Positions 14,501-27,173 are shown, counted from the stretch's first letter. The stretch: 64,000 nucleotides of DNA from Puffinus mauretanicus (GCA_023333565.1 JAJKFH010002198.1:1488001-1552000); one strand, 5' to 3'. Translations and numbers: made by a program. Notes: generated from the letters alone by a model not told the origin.

Positions 14501-15320
14501 CAGTTTATTTTCTTGCTTGCAGATAGGTGGTAGGCTACATCAGTGCTCATTTCCAATTTCCTTTCAAGGAGCAGTAATTTCTTCTGATATGTTTAGTAGT
14601 GTGGCAGATGGTTAAAAAATGAACAGTTTTTTATGCTTGCAGGGAAGAAATGGAGTTTGTGACTGGTAGAGAGGCAAAGAGTTCATGATATCTATGACAA
14701 ATTGCTTCCTTTACATAGGCAGATAGGTCAAACTATCACAACCTGTTTCATCATACTAAGCATGTCTAAATAAAATTCCTCCTTCCTGGTTGCCTTAAGG
14801 TGGCATTATTTTACAAGATACTATACAAAATTGTGTTTTTTCACCCTAGTAATTAATACACTGTGATTGTAGATAGCAGGATTTACGTATAATACAATAT
14901 CGTAAACTCTAAAAATCCCTTTAGAAACCACTTAATAAACAGTGAAAGATATTATCTTAAGATGTTTATCAATATAATAGGTTATATTAGCCAGGCACAA
15001 AATAGGTCTAGTCTAGATACCTAATTCTATTTATCATTAAAGTAATTTTATAAACTTTTGAATTACCTATAAAGTATTAATAAATTGTATCTGTTTAATT
15101 TCTAAATGAATGTCCATATTGCAGTAATGGGTAAAGATCACAAGTATGGAATTTGCTGCCTTCTAGCATGATTTGCTATATAACAGTAAGAATAAAATGA
15201 TATTACTGATATTGGTACGACAAAATGTATGTGTTCTGTAACATTGTTTCTGTGACCAACCTGTTTGCTATTGTCAATAGCATACTAATTCAAAATAGAT
15301 CTCTTTTCATTCTAATTAGG

Positions 15321-15430
15321 CTTTGAGCAACCTGATCTAGTGGAAGGTATCCCTGCCCATAGCAGCGGGGTTGGAACTAGATGATCTTTAAGGTCCCTTC
15401 CAACCCAAACCATTCTATGATTCTGTGATT
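15321..15430 (+). mobile_element. CR1 LINE 3'-terminal fragment, plus strand
   Basis: About 110 bp of the extreme CR1 3' end in sense orientation. It contains the 'aacctgatctagtgg' and 'aggtcccttccaaccc' blocks and ends with the 8-bp repeats attctatg/attctgtg. It is too short to contain any ORF2 coding beyond the tail. It is a severely 5'-truncated insertion, sense to RGS7. Confidence 0.92.
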
Positions 15431-17529
15431 CAACTATAACTTGTGTGTCATACACATTTCCTATATAAAACAGAACTCTATTTATGTTTGCTTACTTTTG
15501 GTTAAAAACAAACCTTCCACTGAGTTTTTAAATTTCATTTTTCTTAATACTAGTCTTGATTCCATGGTGATGTCTTCAAAGCTATTTATTTTTAATATGA
15601 AATAATTAATTCCTTTAATATTAAAGTCTCCAAATTCTACTCAGAATTATTTTCAGTGGTGTGTAATATCTTCACATGACACCCACTCCTTCCACTTTTG
15701 TTTTAATCATTAAAGGTGAAATTCCAACCCCACAGAAGACTGGAGATTTTCTCATTAACTCCAAAAGAAAGAAGATTTAACTAGATGCCTTTTAAAATAG
15801 GATTAGGTGTAACATGGCCTTTAAGCTGTATCTCAGGCTAAAATTCAAAAGCTAGTTTATAAAAAGTATCTGATACCCAGTTAGATTTTTAAAATTGAAA
15901 CAAACCAACAATCAGCATTTTCTTTAGAATTCAGTAGGCAATATGGGCTTTATTTCACTGAGGTCTTTGAGAGTCTTATTGAGTGAAGAGTAAGAAAGAA
16001 AGAAGTACTGAATAGAATACAAAATACTGATTAGAAAAATAAGTCTGAAGAAGCCTACTCAGATAAAATTTAATGCTAAAACTATTACCAGATCCAGATA
16101 ATAGAAGCTGAAAAATTGGTAAGCATTAATTTCAAGTAATTTCATTGGAAAGAAATTCAGATACCCTGTTGCACCAATTGAAGGAACGTATTTCATCCTT
16201 TCTGTCACAGAACAAATTAGGCTATAAGAAATCTAAATTACACAATTGAAATCTTTACCTGTGAAATTACCTCAAAGTACACAGCTTCCTCATAAAGCTA
16301 TATATAAGATGAGCTATTCAAAACCGATACTGGCTTCTCCTTAATGATTTATAAAGTCTGGAAAGCTTTATAATCAGTTTTTAGAATAAAATCCCAAATT
16401 GGGCAATTTTTGTTCCTTAGTTTTCATTGAAAATTCTCCACATTGTTCTTCTAAGGAACTGGTGTTCTTAAACTGGGTATGTCCTTCCAGGTATTGTACC
16501 AATCTCTTTTCCTTGATGCCATCGCCCAAAATATGGAACCAGTATCTCAGCATAAGGCAAATTTATGTAAGGCCAATATTAACTTCCTACTGATGCATCA
16601 GATTTTCAAAATAACTGGCTTCGGATACCAAATCCTGCTGATTTGAAAATATTATCCGTTCCCCATCCTGTCTGCTTGCATTGTAAGTCTCCACGCTAGT
16701 AGCTGCCACTTTTTGATTATTCATCATGGTCAGAGGTTATTATGCTACTGTCTTAGTTAATAAAACATATATTTATTGACTTAGCTAAGGACAAAAATAC
16801 AACTGAAGAATCATAGAAAAGGTATGCTCTTTTAGGGAAAACTGATAACTTTTAGAAATAAAGCTCATTAATTAATTGCATAAATTAAATTATAATGACC
16901 TTCCTAACAAAATATTTTATCTCATTTTTACTAAAGTTACTAGGAATTTTTGTGCTTTTCTTACTGTTTGACAGCCTCCTTCTGAACCTTTGGGATCATA
17001 CCAAGTTTTGGAGGTTTAAGAGGAAGAACATTTACTAATTCCCAATTCATACTGGCATAATTAATTAAAAGCTGCTAAATAATTGTCTAGAGACTTCATT
17101 AGCTTTCTGCTTCCTTGTTTCCCAGAGAACTGTGTTATATAGTAATGGAAAGCACAAGTAGGTGGAAGTGAGATTTTAAATCTGGACAACTTAATTGAAT
17201 AAAAGTAGTTGAAATCCTATTGCATCTTGCCAACAGCTGCTGCAGCTATTTATAATCAAATAAACAAAAATGTTTTGATATTTACATGTTGTATGTAGTA
17301 TTTGATGACTGGAAGGTTAATGTAAAGCCTTCTCTTGATTTTGTTATTAATTGTCCTTAAGAGGGTTTTCAGTTTTCCCATAACATGTGTAGAGAAATAC
17401 TGCTGTCCACACAGGAACAGAGTGATGGTTCAAAATTAATTGAACTGCTGGGTGCTCTAGTTTACTATGCTTGCTATTTCATCTTGGACAGATTAATAGT
17501 CTTAGGTGCTCTCTCATTTTTCAATATTC

Positions 17530-17628
17530 CCTCTCCTCTCCTCTCCTCTCCTCTCCTCTCCTCTCCTCTCCTCTCCTCTCCTCTCCTCTCCTCTCCTCTC
17601 CTCTCCTCTCCTCTCCTCTCCTCTCCTC
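17530..17628. repeat. (CTCTC)n microsatellite, about 20 units
   Basis: A nearly perfect pentanucleotide array of about 99 bp. One strand is all pyrimidine and the other all purine. Because five is not a multiple of three, all frames read as repeated Leu-Ser-Ser-Pro-Leu or Arg-Gly-Glu-Glu-Arg peptides; these are artefacts and not genes. The near-perfect repeat suggests recent expansion and a length that may vary between individuals. Confidence 0.98.
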
Positions 17629-18711
17629 CTTTTTGTCTCCATGGTTCATTCCCCAATTTTACTGCATAGAATATCTTCTGGTTCTCATTTGCTTATGGTT
17701 GCTGGTTGGATCTAATTCACATGTTCTTCTCCATGCGGGTGTTATCCCTCTAATGTTTCTCCTTTCTTCTAATTTCACTGGTTGCATTCAGTGACCTACT
17801 GAAATTTCACAAATTTTCAGAATTTTCACTGTTTGTATGGCAGGGTGGGTGACAAGAGCCATGTCTACTATGGTTTTGTAGCTGCAAGACCTCATTTGGC
17901 TTGGGAACACTTGGATCCACAAAGTATAAAATATCTAGTGACAATAGAATCTACTTTTTATAGGTGCTAAAAAATTACTGCTCTCACTGAAGTCGAAGCT
18001 CAAATTAATTAAAAAAAAATCCAAACCATAAAAAGAATCCTTTCACCTCAGTTACGCATGCAGAAATTATAACAAGTAATTTACACTTGCTTTTGAAAGT
18101 TTACTTCTTAATTACTGTCTGCTTTAAGGTAATACCTTAGATAAACTGGAAAACTTAACCTTTTAACAGCTTTTAAGCTTATTAGAAAGGTTACAAAGAA
18201 CTATAAATGTGGAATATTTGCATACTGAAATTGTGGAATTATTTGCATCTTCAAATATAATCACTAGCACGAAATAAAGCAAAAATATAATAAGCAACTA
18301 CAATATCATAGTAACTGTGGGATAAATAAAGTTTAAATGTTTTAGTTAAGGTCTTTCAGAGAAATAATAAATGGTTGATTTTTTCTTTATAGCATAAGTG
18401 AAAACTCTTATTTCTTGAGGTAGCTTCATATATTTGTCACCTAACTTGAGGATAGTTTCAAGGAGGCTGGTTTGAGGAAGTTAGGGATGGGGATTTACAG
18501 TTTCACAGCTAAACCTGACATGAATTTTGGTAATAGTGACCGCCACTATAACTGCATAATAAAATTGAATGTACAGACAACTATCTAGAGAGTTTCAACT
18601 GTAAGTTTCCAGGGGTTTAAAGTCCATGTTAAGGAACTTTTGCAAATATATGCTCTGACCTATCTGAAGCAGGTGAAAACTTATGCCTACGAGAAATAGA
18701 TCAGAAGTAAT

Positions 18712-18754
18712 TCAATTATCCACAATAACTTTTCAACTATGCACAATAACTTTT
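18712..18754. repeat. 21-bp tandem duplication
   Basis: Two adjacent 21-bp units (18712-18732 and 18733-18753) differ at two positions and share the 13-mer cacaataactttt. This is a simple local duplication in intronic DNA. Confidence 0.8.
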
Positions 18755-19096
18755 ACCATAGTAATGATGGCTGACTGAGAATAAATCAGAAGTGAAAAGG
18801 TGTATTTAAGTTTCTGCACGGTACATTTAGAAGATATTCTGACATGCCAAAACTATGTCCAGGAAGAGCAATTAACCAATAAATATATTGCAATTTCAAA
18901 TTTAGTATTAAAAGAGATTCTGCACACTGAGGGTATTTAAGTATAATAGTGGTTAGTTTGTTTTTTTTTTTTTTAATTAGCAAGCCAAAAACCTTCTGTA
19001 CGGCAAGAAAAAATGTAGGGAGCAATGCAAATTTGTTTATATCCAATGCATGCTCCAAAATACCAGAAATTAAGTGCATTTTTACAACAATGTCAA

Positions 19097-19340
19097 TAAG
19101 AACATAAGACAGACAGAGCTGCAGTCAGACCATCTGGTCCATGAGCTGTTTCTGGCAGTGGTCAGTCACAAATGCTTCAGAAGAGGCTTGCACTATAGGC
19201 AAAAGCTATAGTGGTGTAGTGGTCCCTTGCTTTGCCTGTCCAGCTCCTGACAATCTAAACCTTTGGGAATCCCCTGACCTGCAGGGGATCTTGTTTAATA
19301 GTTTCTGAATGACCTTTCTTCCATTGCTTTTACAACACCT
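19097..19340 (-). mobile_element. ancient CR1-like LINE relic
   Basis: It begins taagaacataagac and continues with 'cagaccatctggtcca', 'ctgtttctggcagtggtcagt' (positions 19145-19165) and a tail resembling 'taatag..ctgaatgacctttcttccat'. This is the order found in an old CR1-related family best preserved in turtles and crocodilians, as I recall it. It is heavily diverged. If correct, it is an archosaur- or amniote-age insertion much older than the other CR1 pieces. Family and orientation are tentative. Confidence 0.55.
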
Positions 19341-19356
19341 CATGACAATATGTAAC

Positions 19357-19380
19357 ACATCTATAATGTGTTATAGATGT
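19357..19380. repeat. perfect inverted repeat, 10-bp arms
   Basis: Arms acatctataa and ttatagatgt flank the loop tgtg. It sits just beyond the ancient CR1-like relic. Arms are AT-rich, so stability is low, and no role is known. Confidence 0.75.
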
Positions 19381-21760
19381 ATTTTTTTTTTCTAGAAGAT
19401 GTATTATAGATTAATTTTTTTGTCTTGAAGGGTCTGCCTGATAATCACATTGGTTGACTCCAAGTTCTTGGGTTCTGAAAAGTAGCAAATTATTATTCCT
19501 TATTCATTCACCTTCTCTTGGCTAGTCATGATTTTAGTATCTGTCAGTATTTTGGTATTCTTAATAGCAGAGTTTATCTGGCTGAACCGACAGTTCTCTA
19601 CAATTATCTGTGTAAATCCTGTGCAACGGGGAGAAGTGAGCACTGCGGGGAGTGGGTTATGACAATAGGAACATGTGATGGCATAAAATGGAATTTTGCA
19701 ACATCTGGAAATTTTACTCTCTCATCCTTCATTTTGATGTGGACAGTGAAATATATTTTACTTTCCAGTCAAAGAAATGAATTATAAATAATGGATGTAG
19801 AGAACTCTCTAAAACTGATCCTGTTTGTAATAACTGCCTTGGTTTTTTGCATATATGCATCCCAGATAACTGTATCTGATCGCATGGGGAATCGCATTCC
19901 TATGTTATTCTCTGGAAAGCTACCTCTACACTCTTTGTTGTTACCTTGCCTGAGCTTTGATGGTATTTTTCCCTGATGTGTGTCTCAATGACACCAATTT
20001 ACTTATAAAGCTTTTAACTCCTGCTGGACTTTAAAAGCACATTGTTCTTCCCATTGAAAGAAATATACATTATTTTCAGCATTTTATGCTCTCAGTTTGC
20101 TGGAGGTATGAAAATTGTTATAAAAAGGATTGTATTCTTTACTGTATTGAGTGCAGTGAAAGAGGCAGTTATTTTTCTAGCTGCTGCTGCGTGTTCTTTG
20201 TATTATCTGAACTCCCTGGTCATAAGTGGGTGTTCTGTGATTATGATAGCAATGCATGACAATGATACAAAATTAATCGTTGATGTAGTAGCAATTGATA
20301 TCAAAACAGACTTAGAGACTAAAAAACTGTCATGATTCATCTTAACCAGCAGTAATCATAGCAAGATGTTAGTGCTACCTATTGCTTACCTTCACCCAAC
20401 TTCAGAAACTCCACATTAGCTGACATCCCTCTGATTCAACGACATTATTTTCTGTAGTTCCTTTAGGAACAAATATTTTGTGCACTGAAAAAGCCTGTGC
20501 CCACTTTGCTGGCCACAAATCCAAGTGGTGCATCGACCACATCAGTTATTCACAGGCCCTGGATCTGCCAAGCCTTAAACACAGGTCTCCTCCTTTGGAA
20601 CCCCAGACATATACGTGGCTGTGGCAGTGCCTATTGATCATATGCTGGAGTGTGCTGTGGTAACTGCTCCTGTGCCTGTGATGTCCACACACAGCTGACT
20701 GAGAGGGGAGTTGGCAGGTGGCTAGCTGTGCCTTGCCTTGAGTGTGACAAAGAAAAGGAGAAGCAGTGGCACTGTACTGGCAAGCAGTATACAAGAAAAC
20801 CTGAAATAATAGCATAATAATTCTACTACTGAGCAGAAGTGGTCTATGTCCAATCTTTTGGGTCTTCTACGGATGCTTGAAATTGTGGAAGAAGATTTAA
20901 TCCAAGAGAATTTTCAAAAGTATGGTATTTACGGTAATGGGTTTTTTGGTAAATATTTTTGGGTTTAGCTGGTTTGCTCAAAAGGGTGCACATATGACTT
21001 TATATATTAGCACAGAGTTTCATACTGGAGGGAGGAATGAGTGAAGTGTTAGGAAATATCTTATGAAGACAAGTTCAGACTGTCGTTAGGGAAAACAAGA
21101 CACACAGGTTTTGATTTTCTGTATTTTGCCCTGAAGAAGCATGGGAGTCAAAGCTCATACTAAAAAGTTGCAATTTCAGGGAAGTGCCAGTGGGAAAAAC
21201 AGGAAACCCAAACTTCAAAGGAGTCTGGATTTATCCTTCTATCATTTCAATTTAAAGAGGCAAGAGATATCAGTAATAAAATAGCAAAAAGCCTGTGATT
21301 TCTGCAAAGTTGAAAATAGAAAAATTCAAGAGTAGTAATAGTGAAATTAGAAGAAATGTTTTCTAAATGCTGACTTGGGTTGGTGGGTACAGAGGTAAAT
21401 TCCACCATTGGAAGGCCTGATTGCTGGTGTGATATTGGTAGGTGCTTTAAAAAATTGAAGAGAGAGATGACAGGGAAACTAAAGGCAATTTTAAATGCAT
21501 TCAGGCCACTTTTCATCACCGCGTGCTGAACGAACTGGTTATCTAGTGACCAAATTGTGCCACGTTCTGTTTTCCTTGATAGTTAAGTCTACCTGATGCT
21601 TGCAGCTTGGATGGATTTCTTCCGCCCTGTGTAGCTGCATGTTTCTAGCATGCCAAACAAACACACCAAACAAATATTTCAGAGGTGATGTTATAGCACT
21701 GCTGAATGCCAGCACCTCACTCCCCATTTGTCTGCCTCATGAGACCTCAAGTTGCAGCTC

Positions 21761-21777
21761 TTTTTTTTTTTTTTTTT
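21761..21777. repeat. T17 homopolymer
   Basis: An uninterrupted run of 17 T in the large intron. No retroposed gene is recognisable on either side, so it is not interpreted as the tail of a processed pseudogene. Confidence 0.9.
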
Positions 21778-22050
21778 GTCAACACCAAAGCTATGGTGTT
21801 CACCTCAAGTCATTACATTTTGTGGTCTCAGGGGTCTGCCTTTCAAAATACAAGAGAATAAAAGCCAAGTTTTAGTAGGAGGTAGCAACAGTTAGTGTGT
21901 GAATCAGCTGAAATCCAGTGGGAAACAATCACATAAAAAATTTATCAGACAATGCTTAAGAAGTTTTCAAAAGGAGGGTTTGTGTATTGCTAGCAGTGAG
22001 ATGCAACTTCTTTTTCAAGGACTAACTTCTTTTTTTCTCCCATTTGGTAA

Positions 22051-22151
22051 CTCCTCTCTTTCTTCCTTTTTTTTTTCTTTTTTTTTCTTTTCTTTTTTTT
22101 TCTTTTTTTTTCCTTTTTTTTTCCTTTTTTTTTTCTTTTTTTTTTTCTTCT
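22051..22151. repeat. 101-nt uninterrupted pyrimidine tract
   Basis: From ctcctctctt to cttct there is no purine on the + strand, mostly T7-T11 runs separated by one or two C. In the RGS7 pre-mRNA this is a long U-rich/C tract of the kind bound by polypyrimidine-tract proteins. As DNA it is a homopurine-homopyrimidine stretch capable of triplex formation. Phe-rich open frames across it are artefacts. Confidence 0.95.
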
Positions 22152-25100
22152 GTGAATGAAGAAAGGTCTTTTGTTTTGTTTTTATTTTCTTTCAGAAAAC
22201 TGCAGGTCAGCTTCCCCTTTCATTCAGTCTTTCATGGTAGCATGACTTCAGTTGATCTTGTCCAGATAAAATCTTTCCAGGGTTGTGTCAGACATTTAGG
22301 TCAGTCCCAATTCACCCACGTCCTGTGAGCACATAAGGCAAGACTGGTAGCGTGTCCCCGGTTTGCTGAACGTTTTTGTGAACAAAGTAGTTGATGTGTC
22401 AGGTATACATCATTGTCTCTAGACTGGGGATATGTGTATAAGTAACACCTTACATTATAGATCAGCTCAAACTGTAAGGGTGGACGTTACCATTCCTTGG
22501 GCAGATGAGGATTCATGGCACATCTCTGACAGGTTTTCCCCCTTACTTGTTCCTACTGATGCCTCTGGCCTGCTGATGGCATCAGCAGCCACTGCCTACC
22601 ACACAGCACAAGCAGAGTCCTACCTATTCAGGTAAGCTGCTGTGGTGACAGATAACTTGGTTTGTGATGGGTATCTTGGAATCAAGCACGAATCTCATTT
22701 TGACTGTGTTTGGGTAAATAGTACCTCTTCCTTCACCAACTCTTTTCCCTCCCTGAAATGACTTTCACTGAGTGCTGCTCCCTTTGCAAATTCGATCCTT
22801 CAGATGGGACAAAAGAGAGAGGTTTATAGTGATGTGGGTGTTCAAGAACTTTTCTAGCTGTTTTTTCCCCTTTTTAAATGCCACAGTCAGGCCCAGAGAG
22901 TGAGTCTCTCCTACGCTTTGTGTGAGCATGAGAAACAGGTTGTATTTTATTACTTTAACTTAAAGTTATCCTTTGCATCTTGTGTTCACACGGGCAATGA
23001 AATGACAGCAGGAGTGAGGTGAGAGTAAGTGATAATGTCTTGGCATTCGACACTTATAATGAATGTGTGCTTGTGAAGTTCTGACTCATTAATTCTTTTT
23101 CCAGGCAGCTATGTGGCTTAGCAATGCACTTCAGTACTGTGATGGATTTTAGATTAGACAAATAACCCAGAATAACAAAGACTTTATTGTTTGATGGAAA
23201 GGGAGGTTTTCATTTGTTTGACATTTTTATATCAAAAAGTATACGAAAAACTTGCAAGTTTGGGTTTTTCACTGTCACTTACATCATATAGCAATCTTAA
23301 GGACACAAAATGCCCCAAGCCACATTCCTTGTAGGAAATCTTTCTCCAGGACTGAGCTGCACAAAAGAACATAAAACAGACTCTGAAAAACGCTGTTTTA
23401 AAGTGGAGCAGAATTGGAAAACACCCTGTTTTCCTTTCCTCAGTCCCTCAGAGATTACTGCAAGCCACTTCAGATGTTGTGAGACTGTAACTATAATGGT
23501 ATGATACTATAAAGTGTTTTATGGACTTCAGAGTAAATATAAATATAGAGACCACATCACCTGAAGCCCTGAGATGCATAAGGAAAAGTGGAATCCACGC
23601 TAATCACTGGAAACATATCATTTCAGGGCTTTCAAAGCACAGAAACATGTTTATTCCAAAGAAAAAAAGGAACGTCCATCCTTTTTAATCCCCTCCTGTG
23701 GATGTTATCATAAGAAACAACTTGTTCCACTGATATTACCATACCCTGCAATTTAAGATGAACGAACTATCATCAATCCATACAATAGTTATTACAGTAA
23801 AGAGAAAACTCCACTATGTTTAAAAAGAAAATAAAATGAAAACCCAACAACCAGGTTATATTTTTCATTCTTTAGATTTCATCAGGTTTGCATTGTCCCC
23901 AAGCACTGAAAATGTCTGACTCTCTTGTATAACAAAGTATATTAAAAGTGACTAGCATTTAATCCATCAAGATCACTCTCCTTGTAATGGCACAGCAGAT
24001 GGCTGGGCAATATTACTTACAAAAATGATTGCTAATCAATCTATGTACATGTGTTGTTCACTTCACCCACTCAGCTAAGTAAAGTTCAACAGCAGAGTGA
24101 ACCATGGAATTTTAAGCTTTTTCTGAGCTTTTAGCCCACCAATAACATACACATTAAGAATCAAAACTACACCCACAGCAACATTTTGAATTTGTATAAA
24201 ATATTTCCTATCCTGTTGAAATGCAACAGGCTCATAAAGATGTATTTCTCTCTTTCACCTGAGGCATTTCTTTTCCATTAGCTGTTATAACTTGCAACAC
24301 TGTCCTTTTTTAGCTATGAAAAATTAAAACAGTGGTTTGGGTAAATTTGTTTCTTGAATATGCTATTCCACTTTTCAGCAGTATCACTGCTAGGAAGTAT
24401 ACCTGGAACCTCAGTTCAGATAATTGATGTCTCCAAAACAAGCAGTCCAGAACAGAGGAAGCTGAAGTCTACTCTGTTCTACCAGTTACACCTCCATGAG
24501 CTTTGTCTTCCTCAGATTTTTTGCCTGATGTCTCTGGCTGCAGTTTTTATTTATTGTACAGCATTGACTGCGATTTGAATTATGCCTTCTCAGTGAGGTT
24601 ATCTGGGCGTAACTGAGAATGCAGTTTAGATTGCATATTCTTACACACAGTGGCTGAAGATTGGGAAATAATAGTTGTGTAGCTATCACATTTCTGCATG
24701 CCATCTAAAAACCCACTATTTTCTTGCTTTTAGTCTATGTTTCTCCAATTTTTTTGAATTTGTATTCTGAATACACATAAACATTACTCTTTCTACCTGG
24801 GAACCTTTATATTTAAAAGTATTTTTTCTGTCTCCTTTTTTCTTCTTAACTAATGCACTTCATAGAAGTTTTTGATGTTCCTAATCTCCATCTGCCATTC
24901 TTTCAGATGAAACGTGCTTCTTTAAGTGAAAATCCCCTAACTTCACATGCAGGAATAGCTGGGGGATGCAGAAGTTGTCTGAATTGAACTTCTAGGCATT
25001 TAGGCATGTAGGACTAGTCTGCTGCTGGATATATTTTCCTTTTCAAGCTCATGGTTTTGTTTCCTAAATCCTACTGTTCTACTTCATTGGCTTCTTGCAG

Positions 25101-25520
25101 TATTTATTTTTCAGTCTGATTTTAGCAAATTGAGATGTATATCAAAGTGTTGCCTTTGTTATGTCTGTAATACAGTGGACAACTTCTTGTTTGGAGATTA
25201 GAAACTCCTGAGAGCTCAGCTTTCTTTCTGTGCAGAAGTTCTACTGCTGCAGTGCAGAGAGCAGCAACGTTAGTCCCCTACCAGTCTGGTGTGAGGCAGG
25301 GTTACAATTTTGTGGACATTGTTCACCTGTTTGAGCTGTATTTGATTTATAAGTTATTCAATCTCTGTGCAAAGATTATTGATAATGCTTTGGTTATGCA
25401 GTTGTCCCATTGTCAGATGATGCCAATGGAGAAGATTTTAGACTTTCAAGTGAATGTCTTTATTCTTATACTATGTGTGGGTTTTTTCCTTTTTTTTTTT
25501 TCTTTTAATAAAGCAGATAC

Positions 25521-25544
25521 AGCTCACATTCCCAAGTGTGAGCT
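25521..25544. repeat. inverted repeat, 10-bp arms
   Basis: agctcacatt and agtgtgagct pair over ten positions, with one T-G wobble, around loop ccca. It lies just after a T/C-rich run and an aataaa, but no gene end is evident there. Confidence 0.6.
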
Positions 25545-26111
25545 ACAGTGGATCTTAGGTTGATATTAAAAAGGTATATTTGTGCATTTATATTTATGCA
25601 ATGCTGGAATAAGTTGTTGGATTAATAGCCATAAAAAATGAAAATTAATTGTCTATTAGCTGAAGGAAAAAAGAAGAGATGTGACAAGTTTATATGTCCC
25701 TATTAACTCTTAATGGCTAAAGGGACAGAGAGATACCTTACCATTGAGCTAGTGTAGATTCATCCCAGCTGAATGAGATTGCCTGAGGTGAGAGTAAAAC
25801 CACCTTAGTCTCCATACATAACTGAAGAAGGGATACGGGCTCCTATTGGGAATGACTCAGATCTTAAATAACCTTAATTGGCTTCTGGAGAAGGCCAGGT
25901 CGCTCTTCCAATTTTTTGCATAGAGAACTAGTAGTGACTATATACTTGCATATATGACTCAGTGGTTAGTGAGAGAAATATAAGCTCTTACTCCCACTGT
26001 AACCAGCCTTGCCAGGATTATAGGCTGCTCTGGCAGGAGCTTTCAAATAATTTCTTCTCCAATTGTCTCCATCCCTTTTTTCTGCTCCTTTTTCCACTTC
26101 TGCTTGACCCA

Positions 26112-26639
26112 CATAGAGTCACAGAGTTGTAATATAATTCAGTTGAAAGAGACCTCAGGAGGACTCTAGTCCAATGCCTTGCTCAAAGCAGGGTCAACTG
26201 TAAGGTCAAACGTGTTGCCCAGGACTTTATTAATTCAGGTCTTGAAACCCTCCAAGGATGCAGAATGCACAGCCTCTCTGGACAGCCTCTTCTGCTGCTT
26301 GGCTGAAGTCAGAACCGTCCCTGGTTTAGTTTATTACCATTGTCTCTTTTTCTTTTTTTTTTTTTTTTTAATTGCCATGCAACTCCATAAAGATCTTGGC
26401 TCCCTCATTTGGTAATCTCTTTTTAGGCATTGGAAGGGTGCTGCTAGTCACCCTCAAAACCTTCTCTTTTTCAGTCCGAGCAAGCCCAGCTTCCCCAGCT
26501 TCTCGTTGCAGGGTGCGTTCTCCAGCCCCAACCATCTTGGTGATCCTCCACTGGACTCACTCAAGTTTGTTGATGTTGGAGTGGACATATTATTCCCAAT
26601 TGGACATAGTAGTCCAGGTGTGGTCAAAAGATTCCTGGG
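26112..26639 (-). mobile_element. older CR1 fragment, split by solo LTR (left part)
   Basis: On the + strand it begins with degenerate CR1 terminal repeats (catagagtcacagagttg) followed by 'gagacctcaggagg', 'ccaatgccttgctcaaagcagg' (positions 26172-26193) and later 'ccaggtgtggtc', which is the reversed order of a CR1 3' UTR and ORF2 tail. An internal T-rich expansion lies at about 26349-26370. It is diverged and lacks a coding frame. At 26640 it is interrupted by an LTR, and the CR1 resumes at 27174. Confidence 0.88.
26635..26639. repeat. target-site duplication, left copy (ctggg)
   Basis: The five bases ctggg immediately precede the LTR and recur immediately after it at 27169-27173. A 5-bp duplication is typical of ERVL-type integration. 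Confidence 0.88.
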
Positions 26640-26889
26640 TGTGCTGGTTTTGACTGGAATAGAGTTGATTTTTTTCCGTAGTAGCTGGTATGGGGCTATG
26701 TTTTGGATTTGTGCTGGAAACAGTGTTGATAACACAGGGATGTTTTCGTTATTGCTGAGCAGTGCTTACACAGAGCCAAGGCCTTCTCTGCTTCTCACAT
26801 CACCCCACCAGTGAGTAGGCTGGGAGTGCACAAGAACTTGGGAGAGGACACGGCTGGGACAGCTGACCAAAGGGATATTCCATACCATA

Positions 26890-26897
26890 TGACGTCA
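26890..26897. promoter_or_regulatory. CRE-type palindrome in LTR U3
   Basis: TGACGTCA is the consensus cAMP-response element bound by CREB/ATF factors. It lies 15-20 bp upstream of a degenerate TATA-like sequence, as expected for the U3 promoter of this LTR. Present-day activity is unknown. Confidence 0.6.
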
Positions 26898-27036
26898 TGC
26901 TCAGCATACAAAGCTGGGGGAAGAAGGAGGAAGGAGGGGACATTCAGAGTGATGGCTGAACACCTGCCTGCCAATGGGAAGCAGTGAATGAATTCCTTGT
27001 TTTGCTTTGCTTGCGTGCACGGCTTTTGCTTTTCCT

Positions 27037-27042
27037 ATTAAA
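27037..27042 (+). terminator. ATTAAA polyadenylation signal of the LTR
   Basis: ATTAAA is the usual LTR polyadenylation signal in this family and lies in sense with RGS7. It could in principle cause premature intronic polyadenylation of RGS7 transcripts. Confidence 0.5.
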
Positions 27043-27168
27043 CTGTCTTTATCTCAACCCACGAGTTTTCTCACTTTTACCCTTCTGATTCTCTCCCCCA
27101 TCCCACCAGAGGGGAGTGAGCGAGTGGCTGTGTGGTGCTTAGTTGCTGGCTGGGGTTAAACCACGACA

Positions 27169-27173
27169 CTGGG
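27169..27173. repeat. target-site duplication, right copy (ctggg)
   Basis: An exact copy of the five bases before the LTR. Removing the LTR and one copy rejoins the interrupted CR1 sequence. Confidence 0.88.

Larger units (their letters stand above)
26640..27168 (+). mobile_element. solo LTR of an avian ERVL-type endogenous retrovirus
   Basis: A 529-bp element bounded by TG (tgtgctgg) and CA (cacgaca) and flanked by the 5-bp direct repeat ctggg. It matches in layout a widespread avian ERVL LTR family I recognise from its 5' start and its 3' end (gctggggttaaaccacgaca). It has no adjacent internal retroviral region or second LTR, so it is a solo LTR left by recombination. Visible elements are a TGACGTCA CREB/ATF-type palindrome at 26890-26897, a degenerate TATA position (catacaaagc, 26905-26914) and an ATTAAA polyadenylation signal at 27037-27042. 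It lies in sense orientation in the RGS7 intron. Confidence 0.92.

Noticed and set aside
17385..17794. Several overlapping open frames rich in Leu-Ser-Ser-Pro on + and Arg-Gly-Glu-Glu on -
   Set aside because: They are read-through of the CTCTC microsatellite, whose unit contains no stop codon in any frame.
21899..22328. Phe-rich open frames that look like membrane segments
   Set aside because: They come from the T-rich pyrimidine tract at 22051-22151 and have no gene structure around them.
26640..27168. Possible full endogenous provirus
   Set aside because: Only one LTR is present, directly flanked by the target duplication and CR1 sequence on both sides, with no internal retroviral region.
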